Of a stretch of DNA of 64,000 nt, positions 26,708-35,640 are shown piece after piece. Source of the stretch: Flammeovirga pacifica (GTDB taxonomy: Bacteria; Bacteroidota; Bacteroidia; Cytophagales; Flammeovirgaceae). The notes below the pieces were generated by a model that searched no databases, had not been told where the DNA came from, and worked only from the letters and a program-made list of their open reading frames with translations. Positions within the stretch are counted from its first letter, which is position 1; every line of letters starts with the position of its first letter. The position numbers and the translations under genes were made by a program. The stretch is from assembly GCF_000807855.2 (NCBI RefSeq), contig NZ_JRYR02000001.1:1090565-1154564 (forward strand), given 5' to 3'.

Positions 26708-28546
26708 TTAAACAATCTCTAAATCAGATTGGAACTGTTGTAGAGTTTGGATAGCGTTTGTTTTTACATGAACAAAACCATCTACCCCTGCAGCAAGATA
26801 ATCTGCTTCTTTTTCGCCTGGATGTCCTGCAAGAATTAGTTTTTTGCTTTTAGCATCTGAAGATTTAAACTTCTTAGCAAATGCTTCAACATGTTCAGCA
26901 TATTCAGGATCTGAAGAACAAATAACTATAATATCACCATCTGTAGCGATTGCTGCTTCAACTGCTTCATCTGCTGAATTAAAGAATTGCTCAACTGAAA
27001 CGAATCCAGCTGTACCAAAGAAATCCATTGCAAAAGTAGAACGAGCTTTTCTCATTGCTAAATTACCGAACAAAGCATTGAATACTTTAGGACGATGACC
27101 ACCGTCTTTTACAAATTTTTCAGTTCTTAATCTCAATTGCTCAAATTGAAGAGTAGCTCTTTGTGGGTGTAAAAGTTCTACATCTGCCAACTGATCATGA
27201 GGAATAATAACATTATCAGGGTTAACCTCTTCGTTCTGGTTTGGATAACGGTTTGTACCCACATAAACACTACGACGTTGAGAGATTAATTTCTCTTTTT
27301 GGTCACGAGTTTTACCAATTAAAGACTGGATATTTCCTGCTTTGAAATTAGCAATAAAGCCATCTTCAGCTTCAATTGTTTGGAATAATTTCAAACCTGA
27401 ATCCATTAACATTTCTGTTAGAGAGTCAAGATAGAATGAACCAGATGATGGGTCTGCTACTTTACCAAGGTAAGCTTCTTCTCTCATGATATGAGAAATA
27501 TTAAGAGCTACACGTTGAGATTGAGTAGTTGGTTTTTCATATGAAGCATTGTGTGCTTCAATATTAATTGCATTTACACCACCCAATACAGCAGACATCG
27601 CTTCTGTTGTATTACGAAGCATGTTTACATTTGGATCATAAAGTGATTTAGACCATAATGATGAATTACCAACGATGACGATAGATTTCTCATCAAAGTT
27701 TGCATCATATAATTTAGCCACTTCAATTGCTAATAATCTTAATGCTCTAAATTTGGCAATTTCATGGAAGTAATCTCCCGCTACTGCTGCTTGGAATAAA
27801 ACATTAGATAAAACATTTTCAGGTGTTACATCAAATTTTGCTAACTGACTAATGTATTCCACTAGAACGTTTAGAGCAAAAGCCATTTCTTGAGTATGGT
27901 TAGCACCAGAGTTCACAAAAGGAAGTGAATTGATACATAATACTTTAAAATCAGGCATTTCTGATGTATAAGAAATTAATCTTGCTAAACGTTGAAACCC
28001 TTCAGCATCTAAAGAACCTGTAGTTGACCAATTAGAAATTGGATCAAAATTCACAAAACCTTTAGCTTTATCTAATGATACTCCATGAATATGAAGATAT
28101 CCTACATAATCCTTAACTAATGTTCTAGGGTGAGTAACGTTTTCGAAACCAATAGAAACCATTTCAATGCTGATACCTTTTAAAGTAACTTCTAAATCAA
28201 AGTCTTTAATGTTACCTACATTGAAAATTAGTCCTTCAACGCCTCTTTCTAATAAGAAAAGTGCATTTTTATTTGCTTCTTCACTTGTCTCGCCTACAAC
28301 ATTTTGTAAACTCAACCAGTTAAGTCCTTCTTTATCAGAAGAAGGTAAAATATTTTTTAAGCTCTCTAAGGATGTATTAACTTCAGGTCTATCTTCTGGG
28401 TTGAAATACGGCTGAATTTGCATTCCGTTTTCCGTTTTCCAAACGAGCTTACGGTCGAAGTCAGCACCCTTAAGATCAGTAATAACTTTTTCTTTCCAAG
28501 TTTCCTTACTGATCGGCTCGAAGTCTGAAAATAACTTGTTGGCCAT
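26708..28546 (-). CDS. mutA: Methylmalonyl-CoA mutase, small subunit
   Basis: A 612-residue non-catalytic partner of MutB in the heterodimeric mutase. It keeps the mutase fold (barrel about 40-420, with TEAMSAVLGGVNAINIEAHNASYE, then MREEAYLGKVADPSSGSFYLDSLTEM) and a C-terminal cobalamin-like domain that lacks the DxHxxG ligand motif, as expected for the small subunit. It starts at an ATG and reads into mutB 27 bases later. The 200-bp gap from mmdB, which holds a hairpin without T run, may carry a separate promoter, though I see no exact -7 box. Confidence 0.93.
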   Translation of the reverse strand: MANKLFSDFEPISKETWKEKVITDLKGADFDRKLVWKTENGMQIQPYFNPEDRPEVNTSLESLKNILPSSDKEGLNWLSLQNVVGETSEEANKNALFLLERGVEGLIFNVGNIKDFDLEVTLKGISIEMVSIGFENVTHPRTLVKDYVGYLHIHGVSLDKAKGFVNFDPISNWSTTGSLDAEGFQRLARLISYTSEMPDFKVLCINSLPFVNSGANHTQEMAFALNVLVEYISQLAKFDVTPENVLSNVLFQAAVAGDYFHEIAKFRALRLLAIEVAKLYDANFDEKSIVIVGNSSLWSKSLYDPNVNMLRNTTEAMSAVLGGVNAINIEAHNASYEKPTTQSQRVALNISHIMREEAYLGKVADPSSGSFYLDSLTEMLMDSGLKLFQTIEAEDGFIANFKAGNIQSLIGKTRDQKEKLISQRRSVYVGTNRYPNQNEEVNPDNVIIPHDQLADVELLHPQRATLQFEQLRLRTEKFVKDGGHRPKVFNALFGNLAMRKARSTFAMDFFGTAGFVSVEQFFNSADEAVEAAIATDGDIIVICSSDPEYAEHVEAFAKKFKSSDAKSKKLILAGHPGEKEADYLAAGVDGFVHVKTNAIQTLQQFQSDLEIV

Positions 28547-28686
28547 TTTTATATTATTTTTGATTATTTACTATTAGATAATGAAGGGTTAAAACTTTAT
28601 TTAACGAATCATTATTATTTCATTTATTAAATAACACTACAATTAACTAATAGAATTTTTTAATTGTCGATAAATAAATGCAGGGT

Positions 28687-28725
28687 AATATGTGCCATAA
28701 ATAGATTTCAAATACGGCACATATT
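28687..28725. repeat. Inverted repeat between mmdB and mutA
   Basis: AATATGTGCC (28687-28696) and GGCACATATT (28716-28725) form a 10-bp perfect stem with a 19-base loop, just past the mmdB stop. Neither strand shows a clear T run directly after the stem on the transcribed side, so it may be an attenuating or stabilising hairpin rather than a full terminator. Confidence 0.55.
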
Positions 28726-28746
28726 TTATATTTTCATTTCACTCTA

Positions 28747-30042
28747 CTAAAGTGATGAGAAGTAGGTTAAAAAACTCATTAAGATACCAGCTGCAACTGC
28801 AGAACCAATAACACCTGAAACGTTTGGTGCCATGGCATGCATCAGTAAGTGATTTGATGCATCTGATTTTAACCCTTCTTGCTGTACTACTCTAGCAGAA
28901 TCCGGAACTGCAGAAACCCCTGCTGCTCCAATAAGTGGATTTAATTTTTCGTCTCCCTTTAAGAATAAGTTCATAAACTTAGCGAAAGCTAATCCAGAGA
29001 ATGTTGCTATAGCAAATGACACTGCACCTAAAGCAAAGATTTTCATACTATTTAAAGTAATAAATTCACTTGCTTGAGTAGAAGCACCCACTGTAACCCC
29101 TAATAATATTGTAACAATATCAATCATAGAAGTACGTGCTGTATTTGCTAATCTCTCTGTATGACCTGATTCTTTAAGTAAGTTACCAAAGAATAACATC
29201 CCTAATAATGGCAAAGCACTTGGCGAGATAAATGTAGTAATGATCAATCCAATAATTGGGAATAAGATTTTCTCTGTCTTAGTCACCGTTCTTGGAGGTT
29301 TCATTTTAATTTTTCTCTCTTCAACCGTAGTCATTAATCGCATGATAGGCGGTTGAATTACTGGAACTAAAGCCATATAAGAATAAGCAGCAATTGCAAT
29401 TGCACCTAATAAATGTGGAGCTTCTTTAGATGATAAGAATATGGCGGTAGGGCCATCTGCTCCACCAATAATACCAATTGATGCTGCTTCTTTTAAATCA
29501 AATCCTAATGCAATTGCTCCAATGAATGTTAGAAAAACACCTACTTGAGCCGCTGCACCTAATAACATTAGCTTCGGATTGGCAATTAATGACGAAAAGT
29601 CAGTCATTGCACCGATACCTAAGAATATTAAAGGTGGATATATACCTTTTTGAACACCAAAATAAAGATAACTTAAGACAGAACCTTCTTCATAGATTCC
29701 TATTTGATTTCCTGCCACGAAGGGTATATTACCAATAATCACCCCTGCCCCAATTGGAATTAACAATAGTGGCTCATAATCATATTTAATTGCTAAAAAT
29801 ATAAAGAATAAGCCGACGCCAATCATAATAAGATTAGGTACAGTAGCATTCGCAAATCCTGTCATAGAGATGAAATTGCTCAATCCTTCTATTGCCATAG
29901 TACTAAGACCTGGAGAAGAAGTAGCTGCTGCTTGGTTGGTGATTGAACCAATAGTGTGGCTAGAAACTACGCTTGCAGTTGCTGTAGCCCATGCTACTAA
30001 TATAGTAGCAATTGATCCAAATATGATAAATATACGCTTCAT
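28747..30042 (-). CDS. mmdB: Sodium-pumping decarboxylase beta subunit (methylmalonyl-CoA decarboxylase)
   Basis: A 431-residue integral membrane protein of the OadB/GcdB/MmdB family, which decarboxylates carboxybiotin and exports Na+. Many transmembrane helices are visible, with the family hallmark IGIIGGADGPTAIFLSSK near residues 190-206, containing the essential aspartate. Further conserved stretches are YPPLIFLGIGAMTDF, FGNLLKESG and the C-terminal GAAGVSAVPDSARVVQ...NHLLMHAMAPNVSGVIGSA. The N-terminal 60 residues carry an extra helix and a Thr/Ser-rich loop. It is the last gene of the decarboxylase cluster, 35 bases after the biotin carrier. Confidence 0.93.
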   Translation of the reverse strand: MKRIFIIFGSIATILVAWATATASVVSSHTIGSITNQAAATSSPGLSTMAIEGLSNFISMTGFANATVPNLIMIGVGLFFIFLAIKYDYEPLLLIPIGAGVIIGNIPFVAGNQIGIYEEGSVLSYLYFGVQKGIYPPLIFLGIGAMTDFSSLIANPKLMLLGAAAQVGVFLTFIGAIALGFDLKEAASIGIIGGADGPTAIFLSSKEAPHLLGAIAIAAYSYMALVPVIQPPIMRLMTTVEERKIKMKPPRTVTKTEKILFPIIGLIITTFISPSALPLLGMLFFGNLLKESGHTERLANTARTSMIDIVTILLGVTVGASTQASEFITLNSMKIFALGAVSFAIATFSGLAFAKFMNLFLKGDEKLNPLIGAAGVSAVPDSARVVQQEGLKSDASNHLLMHAMAPNVSGVIGSAVAAGILMSFLTYFSSL

Positions 30043-30077
30043 TAGTTTCTCTTTATTTTATTTCATTATAGAGAAGT

Positions 30078-30497
30078 CTATTCCATCTCTACAAGAACCT
30101 CTCCTTGTAGTACAGACTGACCTTCTGATACTTTTACAGTACCAACTACACCGTCAGCTTCTGCTAATACATTGTTTTCCATTTTCATGGCTTCCATGGT
30201 CATTAACAAGTCACCTTGAGTTACTTTATCACCTGCCGCAACTTTTAATGAAACAATAGTTCCTGGTAATGGAGCTACTACATTGGTTTTCTTAGCTGAT
30301 CTAGTAATTGCTTTAGGTGCAGAAGTTCTAGGAGCCGACGATCTTACCAATTTAGGAGTTTTAGAGGATTTTATCTCTCTTTCCATTTCCACTGTATAAG
30401 GAGTGCCATTAACTTCTAATTCAATAGCTTGTCCTTCTACATTTTTGATATGAACAGCATAATTATTACCATTCACATTGAATTTATATTTTTTCAT
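30078..30497 (-). CDS. mmdC: Biotin carboxyl carrier protein of the decarboxylase
   Basis: A 139-residue biotinyl protein. The C-terminal 70 residues form the lipoyl/biotinyl fold with the biotin-attachment motif MEAMKMEN; the modified lysine is near residue 105. The N-terminal half (MKKYKFNVNGNNYAVHIKNVEG) resembles the small ordered segment in oxaloacetate and methylmalonyl-CoA decarboxylase carriers, joined by a Ser/Ala/Pro-rich flexible linker. It carries CO2 from the carboxyltransferase to the membrane beta subunit. It lies 12 bases after the gamma/delta subunit gene. Confidence 0.92.
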   Translation of the reverse strand: MKKYKFNVNGNNYAVHIKNVEGQAIELEVNGTPYTVEMEREIKSSKTPKLVRSSAPRTSAPKAITRSAKKTNVVAPLPGTIVSLKVAAGDKVTQGDLLMTMEAMKMENNVLAEADGVVGTVKVSEGQSVLQGEVLVEME

Positions 30498-30509
30498 TTT
30501 TTTGACTGA

Positions 30510-30872
30510 TTAACGGTGAAGCATTCCACCATGAACGGTATAAATTTTTGATGACCATGGAGAGTAAGCCTTTTTCACTTTTTGAATAGTCAAGATGGTG
30601 TTTTCATCATCATGAGCTTCTTCCAAATAGTGGTGGATAGCTGCTGCAATTACAGCATTTACTTCTCCAGTTGTATCACTTTCTTTTTGTTTAACTGGTG
30701 CTACCTCTACTGCTTTTTGATGCTTTTTAGCATCAATATTCTTACGAATAACAGGCATCGCATAGTTAAAGAACAAGAATAGTATAGCCAAAGTAAGGAA
30801 TACCAAAAGTAAACCTACTATGGTTACTACTAGACCCTCAGATAATTGTACTTGAAGTGTTTGATTTTCCAT
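30510..30872 (-). CDS. mmdD: OadG-family small membrane subunit of the decarboxylase
   Basis: A 120-residue protein with one N-terminal transmembrane helix (about 12-38, LSEGLVVTIVGLLLVFLTLAILFLFF), the pattern of OadG/MmdD subunits that assemble the decarboxylase. A charged linker follows, then a C-terminal segment (NAVIAAAIHHYLEEAHDDE...VKKAYSPWSSKIYTVHG) of the type seen in Bacteroidota members. It starts 7 bases after the carboxyltransferase gene. Whether it is called gamma or delta depends on the naming scheme. Confidence 0.85.
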   Translation of the reverse strand: MENQTLQVQLSEGLVVTIVGLLLVFLTLAILFLFFNYAMPVIRKNIDAKKHQKAVEVAPVKQKESDTTGEVNAVIAAAIHHYLEEAHDDENTILTIQKVKKAYSPWSSKIYTVHGGMLHR

Positions 30873-30879
30873 AACTTTC

Positions 30880-32442
30880 TTACAATGGTATATTTGAGTG
30901 TTTCTTAGGAGGATTTATTTCTTTCTTAGTAGCCAATACCTCTAAACCTCTACAAAGTCTAAAACGAGTATTTCTTGGCTCAATTACATCATCAATAAAT
31001 CCGTATTTCGCTGCTTGGTAAGGGTTAGCAAACTTCTCAGTGTATTCATCCTCTTTGTCGTGGATAAATTTCTCTCTTTCGTTGGAATCTTCGATTTTAC
31101 GAATTGCTCTACCTTCTAATACTTCTACCGCTCCTTTAGCACCCATTACTGCGATCTCTGCAGTTGGCCATGCATAGTTAAGGTCACCTCTTAATTGTTT
31201 TGAACTCATTACATCATGAGCACCACCATAAGACTTTCTTAAAGTAATTGTCACCTTTGGAACTGTTGCTTCACCATAAGCAAATAACAACTTAGCACCA
31301 TGAAGGATAATACCGCCATATTCTTGACCTGAACCAGGAAGGAAACCAGGAACATCTACAAGAGTAACAATTGGAATATTAAATGCATCACAGAATCTTA
31401 CAAAACGTGCTGCTTTTTTAGAAGCTTCAATATCAAGTACACCTGCTAGGTAACTTGGGTTGTTAGCTACGATACCTGCTGGTCTACCGTTAAATCTTGC
31501 AAAACCAGTAATAATATTTTTCGCATAAGATCTATGCGTTTCTAAGAATTCATTATTATCTGCAACTGAATGAATGACGTCGTGCATATCATATGGCTTA
31601 TTCGGATCGTCAGGAATAATTTCATTCATTAAATCATCTAATCTATCATGAGGATCACTACAAGGAATAATCGGAGGATCTTCAAGATTGTTTGATGGCA
31701 TATAACTGATCAATTTACGAATTAACAATAATGTTTCTTCGTCATTTTCTGTCATCATATGTGCCACACCAGATTTAGAAGCATGCATATTTGCACCACC
31801 TAAATCTTCAGTAGTAATCACCTCTCCTGTTACAGATTTAACTACTTTAGGACCAGTTACAAACATATAAGATGTTTGGTCAGTCATTAAAATAAAGTCA
31901 GTTAATGCAGGAGAATAAACAGCACCACCAGCACAAGGTCCAAGAATTGCAGAGATTTGAGGAACAACTCCAGATGCCATAATATTTCTTTGGAAGATCT
32001 CAGCGTAACCAGCTAATGATCTTACACCTTCTTGAATACGTGCACCACCTGAATCATTAAGACCAATAACAGGAGCTCCTACCTTCATTGCTTGATCCAT
32101 TACTTTACAGATCTTTTGTGCAAATGTTTCAGATAGTGAACCACCGAATACTGTAAAGTCTTGAGCAAATACATAAACAACTCTACCATCTATAGTACCA
32201 TGTCCGGTAACTACACCATCTGATAAGTATTGTTGTTTATCTAAACCAAATGACTTTGTACGGTGAGTTACGAACATATCATATTCTTCGAAACTACCAT
32301 CGTCTAATAACAAGTTAATTCTTTCTCTAGCTGTTAACTTACCTTGGTCGTGTTGTTTTTCAATTCTTTTTTCACCACCACCGAGGCGTGCTTGAGAACG
32401 TTTCTCTACAAGTTCTCTAATCTTGTCTCTGTTTGTACCCAT
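30880..32442 (-). CDS. mmdA: Methylmalonyl-CoA decarboxylase carboxyltransferase (alpha) subunit
   Basis: A 520-residue acyl-CoA carboxyltransferase with the two crotonase-like halves of PccB/MmdA proteins. Visible signatures are [79 protein letters not shown] and [27 protein letters not shown]. It moves CO2 between methylmalonyl-CoA and biotin. By sequence alone it could be a propionyl-CoA carboxylase beta chain, but no biotin carboxylase gene is present and the next three genes encode the membrane decarboxylase subunits, so the decarboxylase role is preferred. It may run in either direction in vivo. Confidence 0.93.
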   Translation of the reverse strand: MGTNRDKIRELVEKRSQARLGGGEKRIEKQHDQGKLTARERINLLLDDGSFEEYDMFVTHRTKSFGLDKQQYLSDGVVTGHGTIDGRVVYVFAQDFTVFGGSLSETFAQKICKVMDQAMKVGAPVIGLNDSGGARIQEGVRSLAGYAEIFQRNIMASGVVPQISAILGPCAGGAVYSPALTDFILMTDQTSYMFVTGPKVVKSVTGEVITTEDLGGANMHASKSGVAHMMTENDEETLLLIRKLISYMPSNNLEDPPIIPCSDPHDRLDDLMNEIIPDDPNKPYDMHDVIHSVADNNEFLETHRSYAKNIITGFARFNGRPAGIVANNPSYLAGVLDIEASKKAARFVRFCDAFNIPIVTLVDVPGFLPGSGQEYGGIILHGAKLLFAYGEATVPKVTITLRKSYGGAHDVMSSKQLRGDLNYAWPTAEIAVMGAKGAVEVLEGRAIRKIEDSNEREKFIHDKEDEYTEKFANPYQAAKYGFIDDVIEPRNTRFRLCRGLEVLATKKEINPPKKHSNIPL

Positions 32443-32472
32443 AAATTTGTGCCCAAAGGGCTTTTGTCAAAC

Positions 32473-32494
32473 ATGATCGAATCAGGCCGATCAT
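32473..32494. promoter_or_regulatory. Operator-like dyad upstream of mmdA
   Basis: ATGATCG and CGATCAT (32473-32479, 32488-32494) form a 7-bp perfect inverted repeat with an 8-base spacer, about 30 bases before the mmdA start. The size and symmetry fit a dimeric repressor or activator site. A second small GC-rich hairpin, GCCCAAAGGGC (32451-32461), sits even closer to the start codon. Confidence 0.45.
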
Positions 32495-32688
32495 ATTTAT
32501 AAGTGTTACTATTTTGTTTTCTTTATTTCTAAACTTTAAAACAACAGTATTTAATACTTGATAATACCTTTTGTTAATTTAGTTACCATCACATTATTTC
32601 TTGTTGCCTCACAGTTAGTAATTTCTTTTAATGTGTTTGTTTTAAGGTTGTTATGGTAAAAGGCTTATTGAGTTAATTTGATAGTAAA

Positions 32689-32724
32689 TGAGATTGTTAC
32701 AAGATTATTCTTGTAACAATCTCA
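32689..32724 (-). terminator. Perfect 16-bp hairpin downstream of mce
   Basis: TGAGATTGTTACAAGA (32689-32704) pairs perfectly with 32709-32724 across a 4-base loop. On the minus strand it lies 62 bases after the mce stop and is followed by a weak T-rich stretch (TTTACTATC), so it is probably the mce terminator, separating it from mmdA. Confidence 0.6.
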
Positions 32725-32786
32725 GTAGATAATTATAAAAGCTTTCGCGCTGTTAATTTTATCTTGGCAAGGTTAATAAGGTATTA

Positions 32787-33191
32787 CTACTTTTTCTCAC
32801 AAAGTTCAGTAAGAACACCATGAGTAGATTTAGGATGTAAAAATGCGATATCTAGACCTTCAGCCCCTTTTCTTGGCGTTTTATCTAATAAGCGTACTCC
32901 TTTTTCCTCTGCATCCTTAAGATTCTCTTCGATACCTTTAACTGCAAATGCCATGTGGTGCATTCCTGGACCTTTCTTAGCTATGAATTTCCCAATTGGA
33001 CCATCTTCTGAAGTAGACTCTAAAAGTTCGATTTTAGTGTCACCTACTTTAAAGAAAGCAGTTTTCACTTTTTGTTCTTCTACTTCTTCAATAGCATAGC
33101 ATTTTAAGCCTAAAACTTCTTCATAATATTTGATAGATTCTTCTAGATTTTCTACAGCTACACCGATATGTTCAATATGTGAAATATTCAT
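32787..33191 (-). CDS. mce: Methylmalonyl-CoA epimerase
   Basis: A 134-residue glyoxalase-fold enzyme that interconverts the (R) and (S) epimers of methylmalonyl-CoA, linking the mutase (R form) with the decarboxylase (S form). Two babbab halves are visible. The metal ligands are in HIEHIGVAVENLEESIKYYE (His near 8), KIELLE (Glu near 55), GPGMHHMAFAV (His near 80) and LTELCEK (Glu near 131). Length is normal. It has its own leader of about 380 bases shared with the divergent meaB. Confidence 0.94.
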   Translation of the reverse strand: MNISHIEHIGVAVENLEESIKYYEEVLGLKCYAIEEVEEQKVKTAFFKVGDTKIELLESTSEDGPIGKFIAKKGPGMHHMAFAVKGIEENLKDAEEKGVRLLDKTPRKGAEGLDIAFLHPKSTHGVLTELCEKK

Positions 33192-33571
33192 TTTCTTATT
33201 TTTTTTAGTGGTTTAATATTGTTGTTCGCAATACCTGTTGTATTATTTTCTGTATCGTAAAATTGACAATTGAAGGAGTTAAAATCAGTAACATTCATCA
33301 TCAAAAGCATAAAGTATTATCATATAATAGCGACTCATTTGATAACTAAAATTATCACAGCACTTCTAATTAACTGAATTACTGAACTTTAAAACGAACA
33401 CATTTATCATCTTTTATAATTTTTTCTAAAATTTGTTATTGTTGTATAACTCAAATTTGTTTGTTACGATATCCTAATGAATAAAATTATTAATCTAATT
33501 GTATTGAATCGAAAAAAGAATTATTAGTTTTACATTGATAGTTCGCGATACCCGTTTCAAAAAAAATAGAC
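33192..33571. promoter_or_regulatory. Divergent mce-meaB control region with a repeated 16-mer
   Basis: A 380-bp AT-rich region with no reading frame worth calling. Two near-identical 16-mers stand out by their GC content: GTTCGCAATACCTGTT (33224-33239, close to mce) and GTTCGCGATACCCGTT (33541-33556, close to meaB). They match at 14 of 16 positions and have the same orientation. They may be binding sites for a regulator of both genes. No exact TAnnTTTG box is visible for either gene. Confidence 0.5.
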
Positions 33572-34567
33572 ATGAAATATAAAAGAAGAAAGAGATTATC
33601 TGCTGAAGAATATGCTAATGGTATTATCAATGGTGATAGAATAATCTTAAGTAGAGCGATCACAATAATTGAAAGTAAACTTGAAAATGATATTCTTCTT
33701 GCAGAAGAAGTTTTAGAAAAAATTCTTCCTTATACTGGTAAAAGTTTAAGAGTAGGAATAACTGGTGTGCCAGGTGTTGGAAAAAGTACTTTCATTGAAT
33801 CATTTGGTAAGTATATCACTTCACAAGAAAAAAAATTAGCTGTTTTAACAATTGACCCTAGTTCTCAAATTTCGGGAGGTAGTATATTAGGTGATAAAAC
33901 CCGAATGGAAGAATTATCTAATGACCCCTACGCTTATGTTAGACCTTCTGCAGCAGGTAGTGCTTTAGGAGGTGTGAATTATAAAACAAGAGAAACTATG
34001 TTGCTCTGTGAAGCTGCAGGTTTTGAAGTGATATTAATTGAAACAGTTGGTGTTGGTCAATCTGAAACAACGGTTAAAGGCATGGTAGACTTCTTCTTAC
34101 TTTTAATGTTAGCAGGTGCAGGTGATGAACTTCAGGGCATTAAAAGAGGAATTATGGAGATGGCTGATGCAATCGCAATTACAAAAGTGGATGGCGATAA
34201 TGTAAAAAGAGGACAATTGGCTCGTGTGGAATACCAAAATGCGCTTCATTTATTTCCTCCATCAGAAACAGGTTGGTCGCCAAAAGTAATGACGTGTTCT
34301 TCTGTAAATAAAGATGGTTTAGATAAGATTCTTGATAATATCATACAGTATCAAAAAGAAATGAATGAGAAAGGATATTTCTTTTCTAGACGTCAGGAAC
34401 AAAACCTTCACTGGATGCATGAAACTATTGAGAGCTATTTAAAAAGAGCTTTCTATAATAATACTGATGTAGCATCTCAACTTGATACATTAGAAAATCA
34501 AGTTATACAAAATAAAGTCCCTGCCCTCACCGGTGCAAGACGCTTAATTGATATATATAATCAATAA
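33572..34567 (+). CDS. meaB: MeaB-type G-protein chaperone of methylmalonyl-CoA mutase
   Basis: A 331-residue P-loop GTPase of the MeaB/ArgK family, which gates cobalamin loading of the mutase and protects it from inactivation. Walker A is GVPGVGKST (about residues 64-72). The metal-binding DPSSQISGGSILGDKTRM stretch is next, followed by ETVGVGQSE (switch) and AITKVDGDN (base specificity). The N-terminal helical arm and the C-terminal dimerisation arm (LTGARRLIDIYNQ) are present. It is divergent from mce and within 7 kb of mutAB, consistent with that function. Confidence 0.95.
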   Translation: MKYKRRKRLSAEEYANGIINGDRIILSRAITIIESKLENDILLAEEVLEKILPYTGKSLRVGITGVPGVGKSTFIESFGKYITSQEKKLAVLTIDPSSQISGGSILGDKTRMEELSNDPYAYVRPSAAGSALGGVNYKTRETMLLCEAAGFEVILIETVGVGQSETTVKGMVDFFLLLMLAGAGDELQGIKRGIMEMADAIAITKVDGDNVKRGQLARVEYQNALHLFPPSETGWSPKVMTCSSVNKDGLDKILDNIIQYQKEMNEKGYFFSRRQEQNLHWMHETIESYLKRAFYNNTDVASQLDTLENQVIQNKVPALTGARRLIDIYNQ

Positions 34568-34575
34568 GATTTTTT

Positions 34576-34611
34576 AAAGGCCGGTAAACTAAAATTTATC
34601 GGCCTTTATTA
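34576..34611 (+). terminator. meaB terminator
   Basis: An 8-bp stem AAAGGCCG/CGGCCTTT (34576-34583 with 34600-34607) is followed by a T-rich tail, 8 bases past the stop codon. Confidence 0.8.
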
Positions 34612-34761
34612 TTTACTGACTCACTAAAACTAATTATCTAACGCTCCTAGATCTCCATTAATGATTTTTTGAAATCGTAATTATGTGAATGATTATTCAC
34701 TTCAGAAATCATGTTCAAAAATTATGATCGTATATTTCGATTTATATTGAATGTAGATGCT

Positions 34762-35172
34762 ATGGAAGATAGAATAAGAAAAACAATTACAAGACAATGT
34801 AGGGCAATATTCCCGAATACATTAAATGCAAACAATACTTTATTTGGTGGAGAAGCAATGAAATGGATGGATGAAGTTGCATATATCACAGCTACAAGAT
34901 TCACCAGACAAAAAATGTTTACTGTAAAAACAGAAGACATTAAGTTTCTAAAATCGATTCACCCTAATAGTATCGTTGAAGTAATTGGTAAAATAGAGAA
35001 GGCAGATCCATTAAAATTAAGAGTGATTCTTGAAATGTATTCAGAGGACATGTATTCTGATAGCAGAGAAAAAGTGATGGAAAGCGTATTTATATTTGTT
35101 GCGTTAAATGAACATAATAAACCAATGCGTATTGATTATAGCAGATTTGAGAAGGAATTTGAATTAGTTTAA
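34762..35172 (+). CDS. Acyl-CoA thioesterase, hotdog fold (YciA-like)
   Basis: A 136-residue hotdog thioesterase that should hydrolyse acyl-CoA. Diagnostic segments are IFPNTLNANNTLFGGEAMKWMDEVAYITATRFTR (the Asn, Gly-Gly and Asp of the active site), VKTEDIKFLKSIHPNSIVEVIGKI and the C-terminal FVALNEHNKP. I start it at the ATG at 34762 (MEDRIRK), where family members begin; an in-frame ATG at 34711 would add 17 residues with no family similarity. A dyad GTGAAT-N4-ATTCAC (34685-34700) lies upstream. The acyl chain preference is unknown. Confidence 0.85.
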   Translation: MEDRIRKTITRQCRAIFPNTLNANNTLFGGEAMKWMDEVAYITATRFTRQKMFTVKTEDIKFLKSIHPNSIVEVIGKIEKADPLKLRVILEMYSEDMYSDSREKVMESVFIFVALNEHNKPMRIDYSRFEKEFELV

Positions 35173-35261
35173 TCTATGACGGCTAACCTTCTTTTTACAA
35201 TCAAATTATTAATAAACTAGTAGAATTCTTAACTTCGTTTTTTAATAATCTACAGTTACTC

Positions 35262-35603
35262 ATGATAAAAATTTGGCATAATCCAAGGTGTTCAAAAAGT
35301 AGAGAGTCATTAAAATTACTTCAAGATAATACTAGTGATTCTATCGAAATTAGAGAATACTTAAAAGACACTCCTTCTTTTGATGAAATAAGAAATGTAA
35401 TTCAACAGCTAGGTGTTGCTCCATTTCAATTGATTCGAAAAACAGAAACTATCTATAAAGAGAATTTCAAAGGTAAAGAGCTTACAGATGATGAATGGAT
35501 TCAAGCTATGACTGAAAATCCTAAGTTGATTGAAAGACCTATCGTCATTAAAGGTAATAAAGCGGTTATTGGCAGACCTCCTACTTTAGTTTTAGACATT
35601 TAA
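35262..35603 (+). CDS. arsC: ArsC-family protein (glutaredoxin-dependent arsenate reductase type)
   Basis: A 113-residue thioredoxin-fold protein of the ArsC/Spx/YffB family. The single catalytic cysteine is Cys10 in IWHNPRCSKSRESLKLL. Arsenate reductases also use three arginines; a candidate late pair occurs in LIERPIVIKGNKAVIGRP. The close ArsC pattern favours arsenate reductase over Spx, which has CXXC. No arsR, arsB or acr3 gene is present, so arsenic resistance is not shown by context, and the protein may be a general thiol reductase. Confidence 0.82.
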   Translation: MIKIWHNPRCSKSRESLKLLQDNTSDSIEIREYLKDTPSFDEIRNVIQQLGVAPFQLIRKTETIYKENFKGKELTDDEWIQAMTENPKLIERPIVIKGNKAVIGRPPTLVLDI

Positions 35604-35640
35604 AAAAAAGAGCGTTGAATTAATTCAACGCTCTTTTTTT
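35602..35640. terminator. Bidirectional terminator between arsC and the SpoIIE phosphatase gene
   Basis: A nearly perfect palindrome (arm AGAGCGTTGAA) flanked by A and T runs lies between the two convergent genes and overlaps the last bases of both. Confidence 0.85.

Noticed and set aside
30880-32442. Propionyl-CoA carboxylase beta chain as the name for the carboxyltransferase
   Set aside because: No biotin carboxylase gene is present and the next genes are membrane decarboxylase subunits, so the decarboxylase name is preferred.
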